From Dyella terrae (lineage in GTDB: Bacteria; Pseudomonadota; Gammaproteobacteria; Xanthomonadales; Rhodanobacteraceae), in NCBI RefSeq assembly GCF_022394535.1, contig NZ_CP089414.1, positions 5,146,001-5,210,000 of the forward strand: a stretch of 64,000 bases of DNA, read 5' to 3'. Position 1 is the stretch's first letter, and each line of letters starts with the position of its first letter. Below the pieces are notes generated by a model that was not told where the DNA came from, ran no database searches, and saw only the letters and a list, made by a program, of their open reading frames with translations. A program made the translations under genes and the position numbers. Below are positions 25,144 through 33,965 of the stretch, in pieces.

Positions 25144-25764
25144 TCAGGCAGCCAGCTGGGCGCGTGGGAACGCGGCGAAAGCCTCGTTCAGTGTGCTGCT
25201 TATCTGTGCAGCCAGTTCGCCGTAGTTCGCCGCGCGGGGCACGCGGACGCGCTTGGGGGCCTCTTCCAGCAGATCGACGAAACCGTTCGTGGTGGCATCC
25301 GCCGCGCTGGCGAACAGGCAGGCGCGCGGCGAGTCGAGGTACACGCGCATCTCCACGCGCACGCGGGTGTCAGGCGTAGCGGAGCTGTCCGGCTGGATCA
25401 GGATGGACAGCGAGCGATGGCCACGGCGACGTAGCATGCGCAGGCATTCATCCAGCTCGATCATCCATTCGTGGCCTTCCGGCAGGCACAGGTCGCGGTA
25501 GAGCACGGCTTCGAGCTCGTTCACCGCTTTGCGCACCTCATTCTCGATGCGGCCCAGGAAGCCCACGCGCAGTTCGTGCCGCGTGTAGTGGATGGGCATG
25601 GTGGACACCTGAACGTCGTTCTTGCGCACCAGGGTGGAGTGGTTGACGCGCGTGAAGCTCAGGCCTGCCGCTTCGTAGCTTTGCTGGGCGTTGGGGCCGC
25701 TGATGCCCGCGAATGCAGCCCATGCGGCCTTGAGATAGGCGATGTTCGGCGCCGTTTGCAGCAT
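25144..25764 (-). CDS. Hypothetical protein
   Basis: A 206-residue cytoplasmic protein with no domain I recognise. It has an N-terminal helical segment, a central helix-rich part (RIENEVRKAVNELEAVLYRD), two beta strands (SLSILIQPDSS, RVRVEMRVYLDS), and a C-terminal helix (LAAQISSTLNEAFAAFPRA). The start at 25764 (MLQTAPNIAY) was chosen because residues further upstream look non-coding. Divergent from the phosphoesterase gene across 204 bp. Confidence 0.65.
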   Translation of the reverse strand: MLQTAPNIAYLKAAWAAFAGISGPNAQQSYEAAGLSFTRVNHSTLVRKNDVQVSTMPIHYTRHELRVGFLGRIENEVRKAVNELEAVLYRDLCLPEGHEWMIELDECLRMLRRRGHRSLSILIQPDSSATPDTRVRVEMRVYLDSPRACLFASAADATTNGFVDLLEEAPKRVRVPRAANYGELAAQISSTLNEAFAAFPRAQLAA

Positions 25765-25968
25765 AGGTGTCCCGCCATGACGTGTGGGTCCGTGCCCCAA
25801 TGCCGGGCACGAGGGGTTTATCGGCGCATCGGTTAGAAACTTCAGTCCCGCCGATCCTGAACGCCGGGATGTGCTCCGGGTCACGCGTACGACACGCATC
25901 GATGATGGAATGCAGACACGCCAGGCGGCGAAATGGCCCTATCCCCACGCAAATCCCAAGGCGGCGAC

Positions 25969-27414
25969 ATGACCACCCAGACCGCAAGCCAGCTGTCTGC
26001 CATCAACCACATCGTGGTGCTGATGCTGGAGAACCGTTCCTTCGACCACATGCTGGGCTTTCTCTATGCCGACTCAGGCAACCTGTCGCCCGCCGGCCAG
26101 CCTTTCGAAGGGTTGACCGGCAAGGAGAGCAACCCCGGAGCGAGTGGGGGAGCCGCCGTCACCGTATTCAGCATCCCGCCCAACACCACCAGCACGTACT
26201 ACATGCCCGGCGCCGACCCCGGCGAGGGTTACAGCGCGACCAATGCACAGCTGTTCGGCAGCGCGACCGCACCGGTGCCGCCGGTGGCGACGAATGCGGG
26301 CTTTGTCGCCAACTTCGCATCCACACTAACGTGGGAGGCGCAGCAGAAGCGCTCCATCCTGGCGGGCACCGTAGCCGGCGACATCATGGGTATGCACACG
26401 CCGCAGACCTTGCCGGTGCTATCGGCGCTGGCGCGTGGCTTCGCGGTGTGCGACCACTGGTTCGGCGCGGCACCCACCGAAACCCTGCCGAATCGCGCGT
26501 TCACCCATGCGGCGACCTCACAGGGCCACATGGACGACACCACCAAGTCGTTCACCGCGCCGACCATCTATGCCGCTCTCACGCAGAAGGGCGTGTCCTG
26601 GGCCATCTACGGCTACAACGCCGAGCCGCTCACGCGCGTGACGTACACTGATCTCGTCAACGCGCCGGATGCCAACTTCGGCCAGTTTTCGGACTTCCAG
26701 ACGGCTGCTGCGAATGGCACGCTGGCCGCCTACACCTTCCTCGAACCCAGCTGGGGTTCCAGCGGCAATAGCCAGCACCCTAACTACGACGTGGCGTTGG
26801 GCGAGCAGTTGATCCACGACGTCTACACCGCGTTACGCAGCAGCCCGCTGTGGAACCAGACATTGCTGATCGTGACCTACGACGAGCACGGCGGTTGCTA
26901 TGACCACGTGCCGCCACCGACCAACGCTGTGCCACCTGATGCCACGGCGGGCGAATACGGTTTTGACTTCAAGCGCTTTGGGCCGCGTGTGCCGACCTTG
27001 CTGATTTCACCGCTGATCCCGGCAGGCACGGTATTTCGGGTGCCGTCGGGAAGCATGGCGCTGGATCACACCTCCATCCTGAGCACGGTCGAAGCGCGTT
27101 GGGGCGTGCCGGCATTGACGGCGCGTGATGCCGCCGCGCCGGATGTTGGCAACGTGCTTACCCTGGCGACACCTCGTACCGACGATCCGCTGGCAGGCGT
27201 GACGGCACCGACTTCCAAGGGCAAGAACCCCGCGGCGGGCGAGCCTTCGCATCTGCAAGAGGTTTACGCCGAACTGGTATCGCAGTTGCCCGTGCTCGAT
27301 GCGCAGGGCGACACGCACCACGCGATGCCCGCGCTTACGACCGAGGCCGATGCGGACCATTACATCGCCGAGCGGCTGGCCGCGTGGAAGGCGTCGCGCG
27401 CCACGCGGTCGTGA
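25969..27414 (+). CDS. Phospholipase C/acid-phosphatase-family phosphoesterase
   Basis: A 481-residue protein of the phosphoesterase family (bacterial phospholipase C/AcpA, alkaline-phosphatase superfamily). The metal-binding N-terminal motif HIVVLMLENRSFDHMLG is intact, with further ligands in LNPNRAFTHAATSQGH-like (ETLPNRAFTHAATSQGH), LLIVTYDEHGGCYDHVPPP and the LDHTSIL region. It should hydrolyse a phosphomono- or diester. No signal peptide is visible from either possible start (25969, preceded by AAGGCGG; or ATG 25933), which is odd because many relatives are secreted. Confidence 0.9.
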   Translation: MTTQTASQLSAINHIVVLMLENRSFDHMLGFLYADSGNLSPAGQPFEGLTGKESNPGASGGAAVTVFSIPPNTTSTYYMPGADPGEGYSATNAQLFGSATAPVPPVATNAGFVANFASTLTWEAQQKRSILAGTVAGDIMGMHTPQTLPVLSALARGFAVCDHWFGAAPTETLPNRAFTHAATSQGHMDDTTKSFTAPTIYAALTQKGVSWAIYGYNAEPLTRVTYTDLVNAPDANFGQFSDFQTAAANGTLAAYTFLEPSWGSSGNSQHPNYDVALGEQLIHDVYTALRSSPLWNQTLLIVTYDEHGGCYDHVPPPTNAVPPDATAGEYGFDFKRFGPRVPTLLISPLIPAGTVFRVPSGSMALDHTSILSTVEARWGVPALTARDAAAPDVGNVLTLATPRTDDPLAGVTAPTSKGKNPAAGEPSHLQEVYAELVSQLPVLDAQGDTHHAMPALTTEADADHYIAERLAAWKASRATRS

Positions 27415-27592
27415 GCCCTCCTGCCGAAGGCTCATGCGGCGGATATCCGTCCAAAGCATGACCTTTGTCCTAGGCGAATGCCGCAGGGCAGGGGGTATAA
27501 GTGTCACGACAGCATTGAATATCGTCGCGAAGGGAGAGCGCGACGACAACGACTCGTGAACTATTCGCGCCACCGCTGGGGAGAGACAACGC

Positions 27593-29902
27593 ATGACCCG
27601 TTTGACGATACGGCCGCTGCTGGCGGCTTGCTTGCTGGCTTCGATGGGCAGCGCATTGGCTGCGGACGATCCGGGCAAAGCCGACCAAGGCATGCTCGGC
27701 TTCACCACCGACGGCGCGGCCGCGCAACAGAGCCTGGAGCAACGCTTCGATGCCTTGCTCGATCCCGCCGACCAGCGCGCGTGGCTCAAGCAAATGTCGT
27801 CCGAGCCCAATCAGGTGGGCTCGCCGCACGACAAGGCCAATGCGGAGTTCATGCTGGCCAAGTTCAAGGAGTGGGGCTGGGATGCCCACATCGAAACCTT
27901 CAACGTGCTCTATCCCACCCCGAAGAAAGTGGCGCTGGAGCTGAAAGGGCCGCACCCGTATACCGCCAAGCTGCACGAGCCGGCCGTAGCGGGCGATGCA
28001 ACATCCAGCATCAAGGACGGCGTGTTGCCGCCGTACAACGTCTACGGTGGCGATGGTGACGTAAGCGCGCCGCTGGTCTACGTGAACTACGGCATGCCTG
28101 ACGATTACAAGGATCTGGCTCGCCGCGGCATCGACGTGCGCGGCAAGATTGTCATCACCCGCTACGGCGGCGGCTGGCGTGGCCTCAAGCCCAAGCTGGC
28201 GCAGGAGCATGGCGCCGTGGGTTGCTTGATCTATTCCGATCCGCACGATGACGGTTACGCCGAAGGCGACACCTATCCGCAGGGTGGCTGGCGTCCGGAA
28301 GATGGCGTGCAGCGCGGCTCGGTGGCCGACATGCAGCAGTACCCCGGCGATCCGTTGACACCAGGCATCGGCTCCACGCCGGATGCCAAGCGGCTAGCGC
28401 TGAAAGATGCCAAGACCATCCTCAAGATTCCGGTCTTGCCTATTTCCTATGCCGACGCCACGCCGTTGCTGAAGTCGCTGACCGGTCCGGTGGCGCCGGG
28501 CAACTGGCGTGGCTCGTTGCCGATCACCTATCACATGGGCCCGAGCAGTGCGCCCGTACACCTGACCGTGCTGTCGGACTGGGGCCAGAAGCCGGTGTAC
28601 GACGTGATCGCCGTGATCAAGGGTTCCACCGAACCCGACCGCTGGATCGTGCGCGGCAACCATCACGACGGCTGGGTGTTTGGCGCGTGGGATCCGCTGG
28701 CCGGCAACGTGGCGCTGTTGGCGGAGGCGAAAGCCATCGGCACGCTCTATAAGCAGGGCTGGAAGCCGCAGCGCACGCTGGTCTACGCAAGTTGGGATGG
28801 TGAAGAACCGGGCTTGCTCGGCTCCACCGAATGGGCGGAAACCCACGCGGACGAGTTGAAGCAGAAGGCCGTGCTGTACCTCAACTCCGATACCAACGGA
28901 CGTGGATTTCTGGAGGCGGGCGGCAGCCACTCCTACCAGCATCTGGTGAATCAGGTAGCCGAGGGCGTCGTCGACCCTGAAACCAAGGCGAGTGTGCGTG
29001 AACGCATGCGCGCACACGTCATGGTCAACGGCAGTAATAAGGACGCCAAGCCGGAGGCCAAGGAGTTCGCCAAGCTCGCTGCTGCAGGTGGCGATGTGCC
29101 GATCATGGCGCTGGGCTCGGGCTCCGATTACAGCGCCTTCCTCGAACACTTGGGCATCGCCTCGCTGGACCTAGGCTTCAGTGGCGAGGACGACAACGGC
29201 GGTATTTATCACTCCGCCTACGACTCGTTCGATCACTACGTGCGCTTCGGCGATCCCGACTTCCAATACGGCGTGGCGCTGTCGAAGGTGGCTGGCCACA
29301 TTGTGCTGCGCACCGCCGATGCCAGCGTGCTGCCGATGCGCTTCGGCGATTTCAGTGACACGCTGGATCGTTATGTCGAGCAGTTGCACAAGCTGGTGGA
29401 GGACACGCGCAAGGACACCGAGCAGCAACACCAAATGCTCGACAAGCATGCGTATGCGCTGGTATCCGACCCGACGCGGCCGATCCTGCCGCCCGAACGT
29501 GATTCGGATGTGCCTGACATCAAACTCGCACCGCTCGATGACGCAGCGAAGAAGTTGAAGAAGAGCGCGCAAGCGTTCGAAGATGCATACAGCAAGCGCG
29601 CTGCCGCCGGCTTCAAGCTGTCGGCCGAGCAACAGCAGCAGGTGAATGCGCTGATGGGGCAGATGGAGCAATCGCTCACCGATGCCTCCGGCCTGCCAGG
29701 ACGCCCGTGGTTCCAACACATGATCTACGCGCCGGGCATGCTCACCGGCTACGGCGTGAAGACGGTGCCGGGCGTGCGCGAGGCCATCGAGTCGCGTCGC
29801 TGGGATGAGGCGAACCAGTTTGCGCAGGCAACGGCAAAAACGCTGGATGGTTACCGTGAAAAGCTGGACACCATCACGGCGATGCTGAAGAAGTCGACCT
29901 GA
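27593..29902 (+). CDS. Exported M28 metallopeptidase, glutamate-carboxypeptidase-II-like
   Basis: A 769-residue protein with a signal peptide (to ALA, ~23). Domain order matches PSMA/GCPII and transferrin receptor: a protease-associated insert (~150-330, RRGIDVRGKIVITRYGGGWR), the M28 di-zinc catalytic core (GNHHDGWVFGAWDP ~354, WDGEEPGLLG ~400, LNSDTNG, YHSAYDSF ~538), and a C-terminal TfR-like dimerisation domain. All zinc ligands look present, so an active periplasmic carboxypeptidase/dipeptidase is likely. The 178 bp upstream hold no gene. Confidence 0.92.
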   Translation: MTRLTIRPLLAACLLASMGSALAADDPGKADQGMLGFTTDGAAAQQSLEQRFDALLDPADQRAWLKQMSSEPNQVGSPHDKANAEFMLAKFKEWGWDAHIETFNVLYPTPKKVALELKGPHPYTAKLHEPAVAGDATSSIKDGVLPPYNVYGGDGDVSAPLVYVNYGMPDDYKDLARRGIDVRGKIVITRYGGGWRGLKPKLAQEHGAVGCLIYSDPHDDGYAEGDTYPQGGWRPEDGVQRGSVADMQQYPGDPLTPGIGSTPDAKRLALKDAKTILKIPVLPISYADATPLLKSLTGPVAPGNWRGSLPITYHMGPSSAPVHLTVLSDWGQKPVYDVIAVIKGSTEPDRWIVRGNHHDGWVFGAWDPLAGNVALLAEAKAIGTLYKQGWKPQRTLVYASWDGEEPGLLGSTEWAETHADELKQKAVLYLNSDTNGRGFLEAGGSHSYQHLVNQVAEGVVDPETKASVRERMRAHVMVNGSNKDAKPEAKEFAKLAAAGGDVPIMALGSGSDYSAFLEHLGIASLDLGFSGEDDNGGIYHSAYDSFDHYVRFGDPDFQYGVALSKVAGHIVLRTADASVLPMRFGDFSDTLDRYVEQLHKLVEDTRKDTEQQHQMLDKHAYALVSDPTRPILPPERDSDVPDIKLAPLDDAAKKLKKSAQAFEDAYSKRAAAGFKLSAEQQQQVNALMGQMEQSLTDASGLPGRPWFQHMIYAPGMLTGYGVKTVPGVREAIESRRWDEANQFAQATAKTLDGYREKLDTITAMLKKST

Positions 29903-29908
29903 TGGGAA

Positions 29909-29951
29909 ACGACCACCGTCATTCCGGCAACGCTGGGGTGACGGTGGTCGT
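29909..29951. terminator. Hairpin overlapping the end of the GIY-YIG gene
   Basis: ACGACCACCGTCA (29909-29921) and TGACGGTGGTCGT (29939-29951) form a perfect 13-bp stem between the convergent peptidase and GIY-YIG genes. It overlaps the last codons of the GIY-YIG gene, whose C-terminus ([12 protein letters not shown]) is therefore partly terminator sequence. Confidence 0.6.
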
Positions 29952-30242
29952 CACGGCGATGTCCGTGTCGGCATGCAGATAGCCGAGCTTGCGGTGCTTC
30001 GGCAGCTGTTTGATGGCCCACTCGGCGCGCGATGCTGCCGCGCGGTTTTCATAGGCGCGCGAACCGAGCAGGCGCAGCGGAGGGTGCGAGCGTGTGTAGC
30101 GCGCGCCCTTGCCATTCACGTGAGCCTGATAGCGCGCATCGAGATCGTTGGTGATGCCCGCGTAATACGAGCCGTCGCGACATTCGATCAGGTAGAGCCA
30201 CCACGTGCCGGCGGGTGTGGCGGTGTCGGTTGGGTCGGGCAT
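29919..30242 (-). CDS. GIY-YIG nuclease domain protein (UPF0213-like)
   Basis: A 107-residue single GIY-YIG domain: [20 protein letters not shown] supplies the two tyrosine motifs and LDARYQAH the catalytic Arg, followed by [20 protein letters not shown] and the ending PKHRKLGYL. Related YhbQ-type proteins are small DNA endonucleases, or possibly repair proteins. The start at 30242 (MPDPTD) or 30263 (MECAAP) cannot be decided; neither has a ribosome binding site. Confidence 0.9.
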   Translation of the reverse strand: MPDPTDTATPAGTWWLYLIECRDGSYYAGITNDLDARYQAHVNGKGARYTRSHPPLRLLGSRAYENRAAASRAEWAIKQLPKHRKLGYLHADTDIAVTTTVTPALPE

Positions 30243-30309
30243 GGTCGGGGCAGCGCATTCCATCGTCGCCAGTGTGCCTGATCCGGCATCGTCACTGCAG
30301 GACGACGCG

Positions 30310-30765
30310 TCAGCCAGCGAGCTTGTTGCGCGCGAACAGGGCGATGATCCAGCCGAACAGCAGCATGGCCGCCATGTTGGCGATGAAACTGAAGGTGCTG
30401 AAGTGCGGCTTGGCGTGCAGCGCAGAGAGCGGCACGACCACGTAGTTCATCACGAAGAAAATCACCACCCCATACGCTACACCCCACACGGGCCATTGAC
30501 GTGTTGCGGCGGCGCGCCGGCCCACGGTGAACACGAAGACGGCGGCAATCAGCAGCGACATGGCCCATTGCAGCACCAGACCCAGCGCGGCCTCCGCGAT
30601 GCCGCCGGCCAGCGCGGCCTTGCCCAGCAATCCGCTGGCGATGTACCTGAGGATGACAAGCGGGCCATAGCCGCTGATCAGCGTGGCGGCGCCGATGTCC
30701 AGCGTACCGGCGACGAATCCGCCCCAGAGAACGGCGGCGAGCGGGGAGTGACGCGAACGGAACAT
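30310..30765 (-). CDS. Four-helix membrane protein, unknown (DUF1440-like)
   Basis: A 151-residue integral membrane protein with about four helices ([76 protein letters not shown]). The pattern resembles DUF1440/YagU-type inner-membrane proteins, but the match is not certain. The start is 30765 because TGGAGAATGCC precedes that ATG; an in-frame ATG at 30777 lacks such a site. Divergent from the 2H phosphoesterase gene. Confidence 0.78.
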   Translation of the reverse strand: MFRSRHSPLAAVLWGGFVAGTLDIGAATLISGYGPLVILRYIASGLLGKAALAGGIAEAALGLVLQWAMSLLIAAVFVFTVGRRAAATRQWPVWGVAYGVVIFFVMNYVVVPLSALHAKPHFSTFSFIANMAAMLLFGWIIALFARNKLAG

Positions 30766-30878
30766 GGCATTCTCCATGGCATCTAGCGGCGTCACTGTAG
30801 CCGCAACCGAGGTTGGCAGCGATATGACTTTCCGCATGACCGGCGGCGGCTTCGGCCAGGAATCGCTACCATCTGACC

Positions 30879-31535
30879 ATGCTGTTTTCCGATCCCGTGG
30901 CGGGACCCGCCGAAACGCTGGTGGCCGAGTTGCGCGACTACCCCGAGTGGCATCGGGGGCGCGGGCGGTATGGCGTATGGGTGGTGCCGGTGCAGGATGC
31001 GGCCTTGCTCGAATACATCGATACGGCGCGCGAACAGCTGGCGGACCTGATTCATCCGAGTCCGCGCCGACAACCCCACCTCACGGTGTTCGTCTGCGGC
31101 TTCCATGGCCAGGGTGTCGAGGATGATGATTTCCCACCGCAACGGTTGGCGCGGCAAGTCGCGTTGCTGCGGGCCTGCGCAGGCGCGATGTGCACCTTAC
31201 CGCTGGCGCGGCCCGACAGTTTCGCAAGCGCAGCGTTTGTTCCCGTGCGTGACGCCATGGGCCAGTTGGCGCGATGGCGGCACGCGCTGGGGGAGGCGAG
31301 CCGCGAAGTACGGCAGTCACCTTATGTGCCTCACATCACGCTGGGCTTGTATCGCCGATGCGTGGCTGGTGACGTGGTGCGTCGGCGGCTGGCCATGCTC
31401 GCAACGCCTCCGCCGATGCTGGCGGTACGGGAGCTGCACTACGTCACTTACGACACGCGCGACCAGCTTGGCCCACTGGAAACCGTCTATTCCGTGTCGT
31501 TGACAGCGGCGGAGGGGACCGCGGCGGATACCTGA
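30879..31535 (+). CDS. 2H phosphoesterase (2'-5' RNA ligase family)
   Basis: A 218-residue protein with the two H-x-T/S motifs of the 2H superfamily: RRQPHLTVFVCG (~residues 65-75) and YVPHITLGLYRR (~148-159). The superfamily hydrolyses 2',5' or cyclic phosphodiester bonds in RNA or nucleotides; the substrate here is unknown. It is distinct from the shorter ThpR-like protein at 33273-33884, so the window carries two 2H proteins. Cytoplasmic. Confidence 0.87.
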   Translation: MLFSDPVAGPAETLVAELRDYPEWHRGRGRYGVWVVPVQDAALLEYIDTAREQLADLIHPSPRRQPHLTVFVCGFHGQGVEDDDFPPQRLARQVALLRACAGAMCTLPLARPDSFASAAFVPVRDAMGQLARWRHALGEASREVRQSPYVPHITLGLYRRCVAGDVVRRRLAMLATPPPMLAVRELHYVTYDTRDQLGPLETVYSVSLTAAEGTAADT

Positions 31536-31586
31536 AAACGGACGCGGCGCGAAGCGCGCGCCGCGTCGAGGTAGATGGTGTAGCGA

Positions 31587-32150
31587 TTAACCGCTTGCCG
31601 AGGAGGACGCGCTAGCTGGCGCGCTCTTGCTTCCCTTGCCGCCTTTGCCGCCCTTGTGCGGGCCACCGGCCTTGGGGCCGCCTGGGTTGCGGTACATCGC
31701 ATCGGCGATCTGTTTCTGATCCGGTGTGAGCACGGCGTACAGATCGTCGAAGGCCGACGAGAGCTTCTTCATGTTGTCGGCATGCGTCTGCGTGAGATCG
31801 GCATACGACTTCATCGCATCGGGTGCGTTCATCGTCGACAGTTTCTGCGCGCGGTCGCGGAAGGCTTCATCCGCCTTGCGCGCGTTGTCACGCATGGTCT
31901 GCGCAAACGCATCCCAAGGCTTGGCCTGTGCATCGGTGATCTTCAGCTGGGTATGCAGATCGGTGATGCGACGCTCCACGGCATCGGCGTGCTTCTGGCC
32001 GTGGTCTTGCGCCGCCGCAGGCGTGGCGGTGGGTGGTTTCTGCGCGGCAGGTGCCGTGGTGGGCGTGCCTTGTTGCGCCAGGGCCGGCCCGGCAACCAAC
32101 GCGAAGGACAGCAGCGCCGGCATGGTCAGACTGCGAAGCATGGTTTTCAT
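31587..32150 (-). CDS. Spy/CpxP family periplasmic protein
   Basis: A 187-residue exported protein: signal peptide to ALA (~25), a Pro/Thr/Ala/Gln linker, a helical domain with HTQLKITDAQAKPWDAFAQT and DLYAVLTPDQKQ (L-T-P-x-Q, the LTxxQ motif of Spy/CpxP chaperones), and a Gly/Lys/Ser-rich tail (KGGKGGKGSK). Such proteins bind unfolded periplasmic proteins or metals under envelope stress. It lies 37 bp downstream of the His-rich exported protein gene and is likely co-transcribed with it. Confidence 0.85.
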   Translation of the reverse strand: MKTMLRSLTMPALLSFALVAGPALAQQGTPTTAPAAQKPPTATPAAAQDHGQKHADAVERRITDLHTQLKITDAQAKPWDAFAQTMRDNARKADEAFRDRAQKLSTMNAPDAMKSYADLTQTHADNMKKLSSAFDDLYAVLTPDQKQIADAMYRNPGGPKAGGPHKGGKGGKGSKSAPASASSSASG

Positions 32151-32187
32151 GGTCAGTATTCCCTATGCAGAGCGAATCCGTAGCGGC

Positions 32188-32526
32188 TCAGTAGCCACTG
32201 TTGTCGTAGTAGACGACGCCGGGTGGCGGCGGAGGCGGCGGCGAGGTGTAGACCACGGTGGGCGGCGGCTGCGGCGTGTTCGCATTGGAAATGGCTACGC
32301 CAGCCGCTACGCCGAGCAAGGCGCCGGCGACAATGGCGCCGGTATCGTTGCCGTGGTGGTCGTCGTGATAGTCGTAGTGACCGTGGTCGTAGCGGTGGTC
32401 GTAATGCTGCGGCGGCGGGCCATGGTGATACTGGGCCAGCGCCGGCAGGGGCAGAGCCACCCATGCCACGGCGATCGCGGCAGCGGCGAGCTTGTGGCGA
32501 AGTGCAATGGACGAGTCGTGTTTCAT
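32188..32526 (-). CDS. Exported His/Tyr- and Pro-rich small protein
   Basis: A 112-residue protein: signal peptide ending ALAQ (~30); a His/Tyr/Asp-rich segment (HHGPPPQHYDHRYDHGHYDY) that could bind metal; a glycine-zipper-like hydrophobic stretch (GAIVAGALLGVAAGVAISNA); and a Pro-rich tail (PPPPPPPGVVYYDNSGY). Probably periplasmic or envelope-associated. ATG 32526 has a strong GGAGGGAACGTTG ribosome binding site. Its location upstream of a Spy-like gene suggests a metal or envelope-stress function, by inference only. Confidence 0.78.
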   Translation of the reverse strand: MKHDSSIALRHKLAAAAIAVAWVALPLPALAQYHHGPPPQHYDHRYDHGHYDYHDDHHGNDTGAIVAGALLGVAAGVAISNANTPQPPPTVVYTSPPPPPPPGVVYYDNSGY

Positions 32527-32671
32527 CAACGTTCCCTCCGGCAGACAGCGGCGGTGTTGCACGGAGAACAGCGTAGGTCCAGCCGTGTGCACGCCGGCAC
32601 AACGCCGTGCCGCAGGTTCATGCGGCTTTCGGAACGGTTTGCTTATGTCACGGATACGTGATGACGTCGCT

Positions 32672-32707
32672 GCACCCGCGAAGGCGTGCCAGTGCCTTCG
32701 CGGGTGC
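32672..32707. terminator. Hairpin after exbD
   Basis: GCACCCGCGAAGGC (32672-32685) pairs perfectly with GCCTTCGCGGGTGC (32694-32707): a 14-bp stem with an 8-nt loop, 7 bp past the end of the minus-strand ExbD gene. No T-tract. Confidence 0.65.
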
Positions 32708-32713
32708 GCAGCC

Positions 32714-33115
32714 TCAACGTGGATCCATGAAATCGATCCTCTGCAGACCTTGCTGTTTCGCCTCGGCTATCACACTGGCAACGGTCTGGTAGGAAACGCC
32801 GTCGGCGGGATCGAGTACCAGATGCGGCTGCTCACTCTGGTGTGCGGCGATCACCAACTGCGACGACAGCATCGATGCGTCGATGGGGGCATCGTTCCAG
32901 GTCATCGATCCATCCGCGTGGATAGCGAGCTGGACCATTTCGGGTGGTGTAGTGAAGTCCACGATGCCGTGCTGAGGAAGATCGAGCTTCACTTTGTGGG
33001 TGAGTACCGGCGAGGTGATCATGGTGATGACCAGTAATACCAGCAGGACATCGACCAGCGGAGTCACATTGATCTGGGCGAGCGGCGCATCGGAAACACG
33101 TGCAGAGAAAGCCAT
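32714..33115 (-). CDS. ExbD/TolR family energy-transducing membrane protein
   Basis: A 133-residue ExbD/TolR protein. A cytoplasmic N-terminus precedes one transmembrane helix (LVDVLLVLLVITMITSPVLT) that includes the conserved membrane aspartate in NVTPLVDVLLVLL, and a periplasmic domain follows (KVKLDLPQHG; ASVIAEAKQQGLQRIDF). With ExbB-type partners it couples the proton gradient to outer-membrane transport, but no exbB or tonB is adjacent here, so it is an orphan copy. ATG 33115 has a strong AGGAGGAAGAAC ribosome binding site. Confidence 0.9.
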   Translation of the reverse strand: MAFSARVSDAPLAQINVTPLVDVLLVLLVITMITSPVLTHKVKLDLPQHGIVDFTTPPEMVQLAIHADGSMTWNDAPIDASMLSSQLVIAAHQSEQPHLVLDPADGVSYQTVASVIAEAKQQGLQRIDFMDPR

Positions 33116-33272
33116 GTTCTTCCTCCTGACGGCGTGATGTTGCATCGTTGTGGATGCCGAGCTTGGGGATGCATCGGCGATGCCAGCTTACTACCGGGCG
33201 GCGTCTGTCGTGCAAGTGCGGCGAGGAATGTCAATTGCGGTAAGGTGGGACGTTTCCATCGGCCCGTTCTGC

Positions 33273-33884
33273 ATGAGTCGCTCCCGTTCCCGCACCACCA
33301 CCGATATCCAGCCCGACCTGCTTGGGGGCGGTGGCGAGCCCGCCCAGATCCATCGTCTGTTCTTCGCGCTTATGCCGGGCGAGGCTGTGGCGCGCCAGAT
33401 CGAGCATGCAGCGGCTGGCGTAGCCGCAACGCAACCCATGCATGCGCGGATGATCCGGCCGTCGCGTTACCACGTCACCCTGCATTTCCTGGGTGACCAC
33501 CCGATGCTGCGTGAGGACATCGTGCGTGCGGCGATTGATGCGGCAGGCAAACTAGCGGTGGAACCTTTCGAACTGGTGTTGGACTCGGTATCGGGCTTCC
33601 ACGGGCGTGAGTCGCCTTGCGTGTTGCGTTGTTCGCAGGTGCCGGACGGGCTGTTGAAGCTTTGGCAGGATCTGCGGCAAGCGCTGGTGCTGGCAGGACT
33701 CGGGCAGCACCTGTCGCGCAGCTTCACCCCGCACGTCACGTTTGCTTATAGCCGTGGTGCGCTGCCGCAGATGGTTTCGATTGAACCCATCCGGTGGCGG
33801 GTGGACAGCTGCTCGCTGCTGCACAGCATCGTGGGCGGCGGCGAGTACCGCACGCTGGGTACCTGGCCTTTCCAGCAGGACTGA
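33273..33884 (+). CDS. thpR: RNA 2',3'-cyclic phosphodiesterase ThpR
   Basis: A 203-residue ThpR/LigT protein: RLFFALMPGEAVARQIEHAA at the start, the first H-x-T motif in SRYHVTLHFLGD, VSGFHGRESPCVLRC in the middle, and the second motif in FTPHVTFAYSRG. ThpR opens 2',3'-cyclic phosphates to 2'-phosphates and can ligate tRNA halves in vitro. ATG 33273 gives the usual length; the frame is open upstream to 33150 but those residues look non-coding. Confidence 0.88.
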   Translation: MSRSRSRTTTDIQPDLLGGGGEPAQIHRLFFALMPGEAVARQIEHAAAGVAATQPMHARMIRPSRYHVTLHFLGDHPMLREDIVRAAIDAAGKLAVEPFELVLDSVSGFHGRESPCVLRCSQVPDGLLKLWQDLRQALVLAGLGQHLSRSFTPHVTFAYSRGALPQMVSIEPIRWRVDSCSLLHSIVGGGEYRTLGTWPFQQD

Positions 33885-33965
33885 CGCGCCGGTATCGTGG
33901 GGTGGTGTCGCACGGGCAAACGACGCGACATACTCACGGCTCCTTTCGACGCCGGTGAGACGCCC

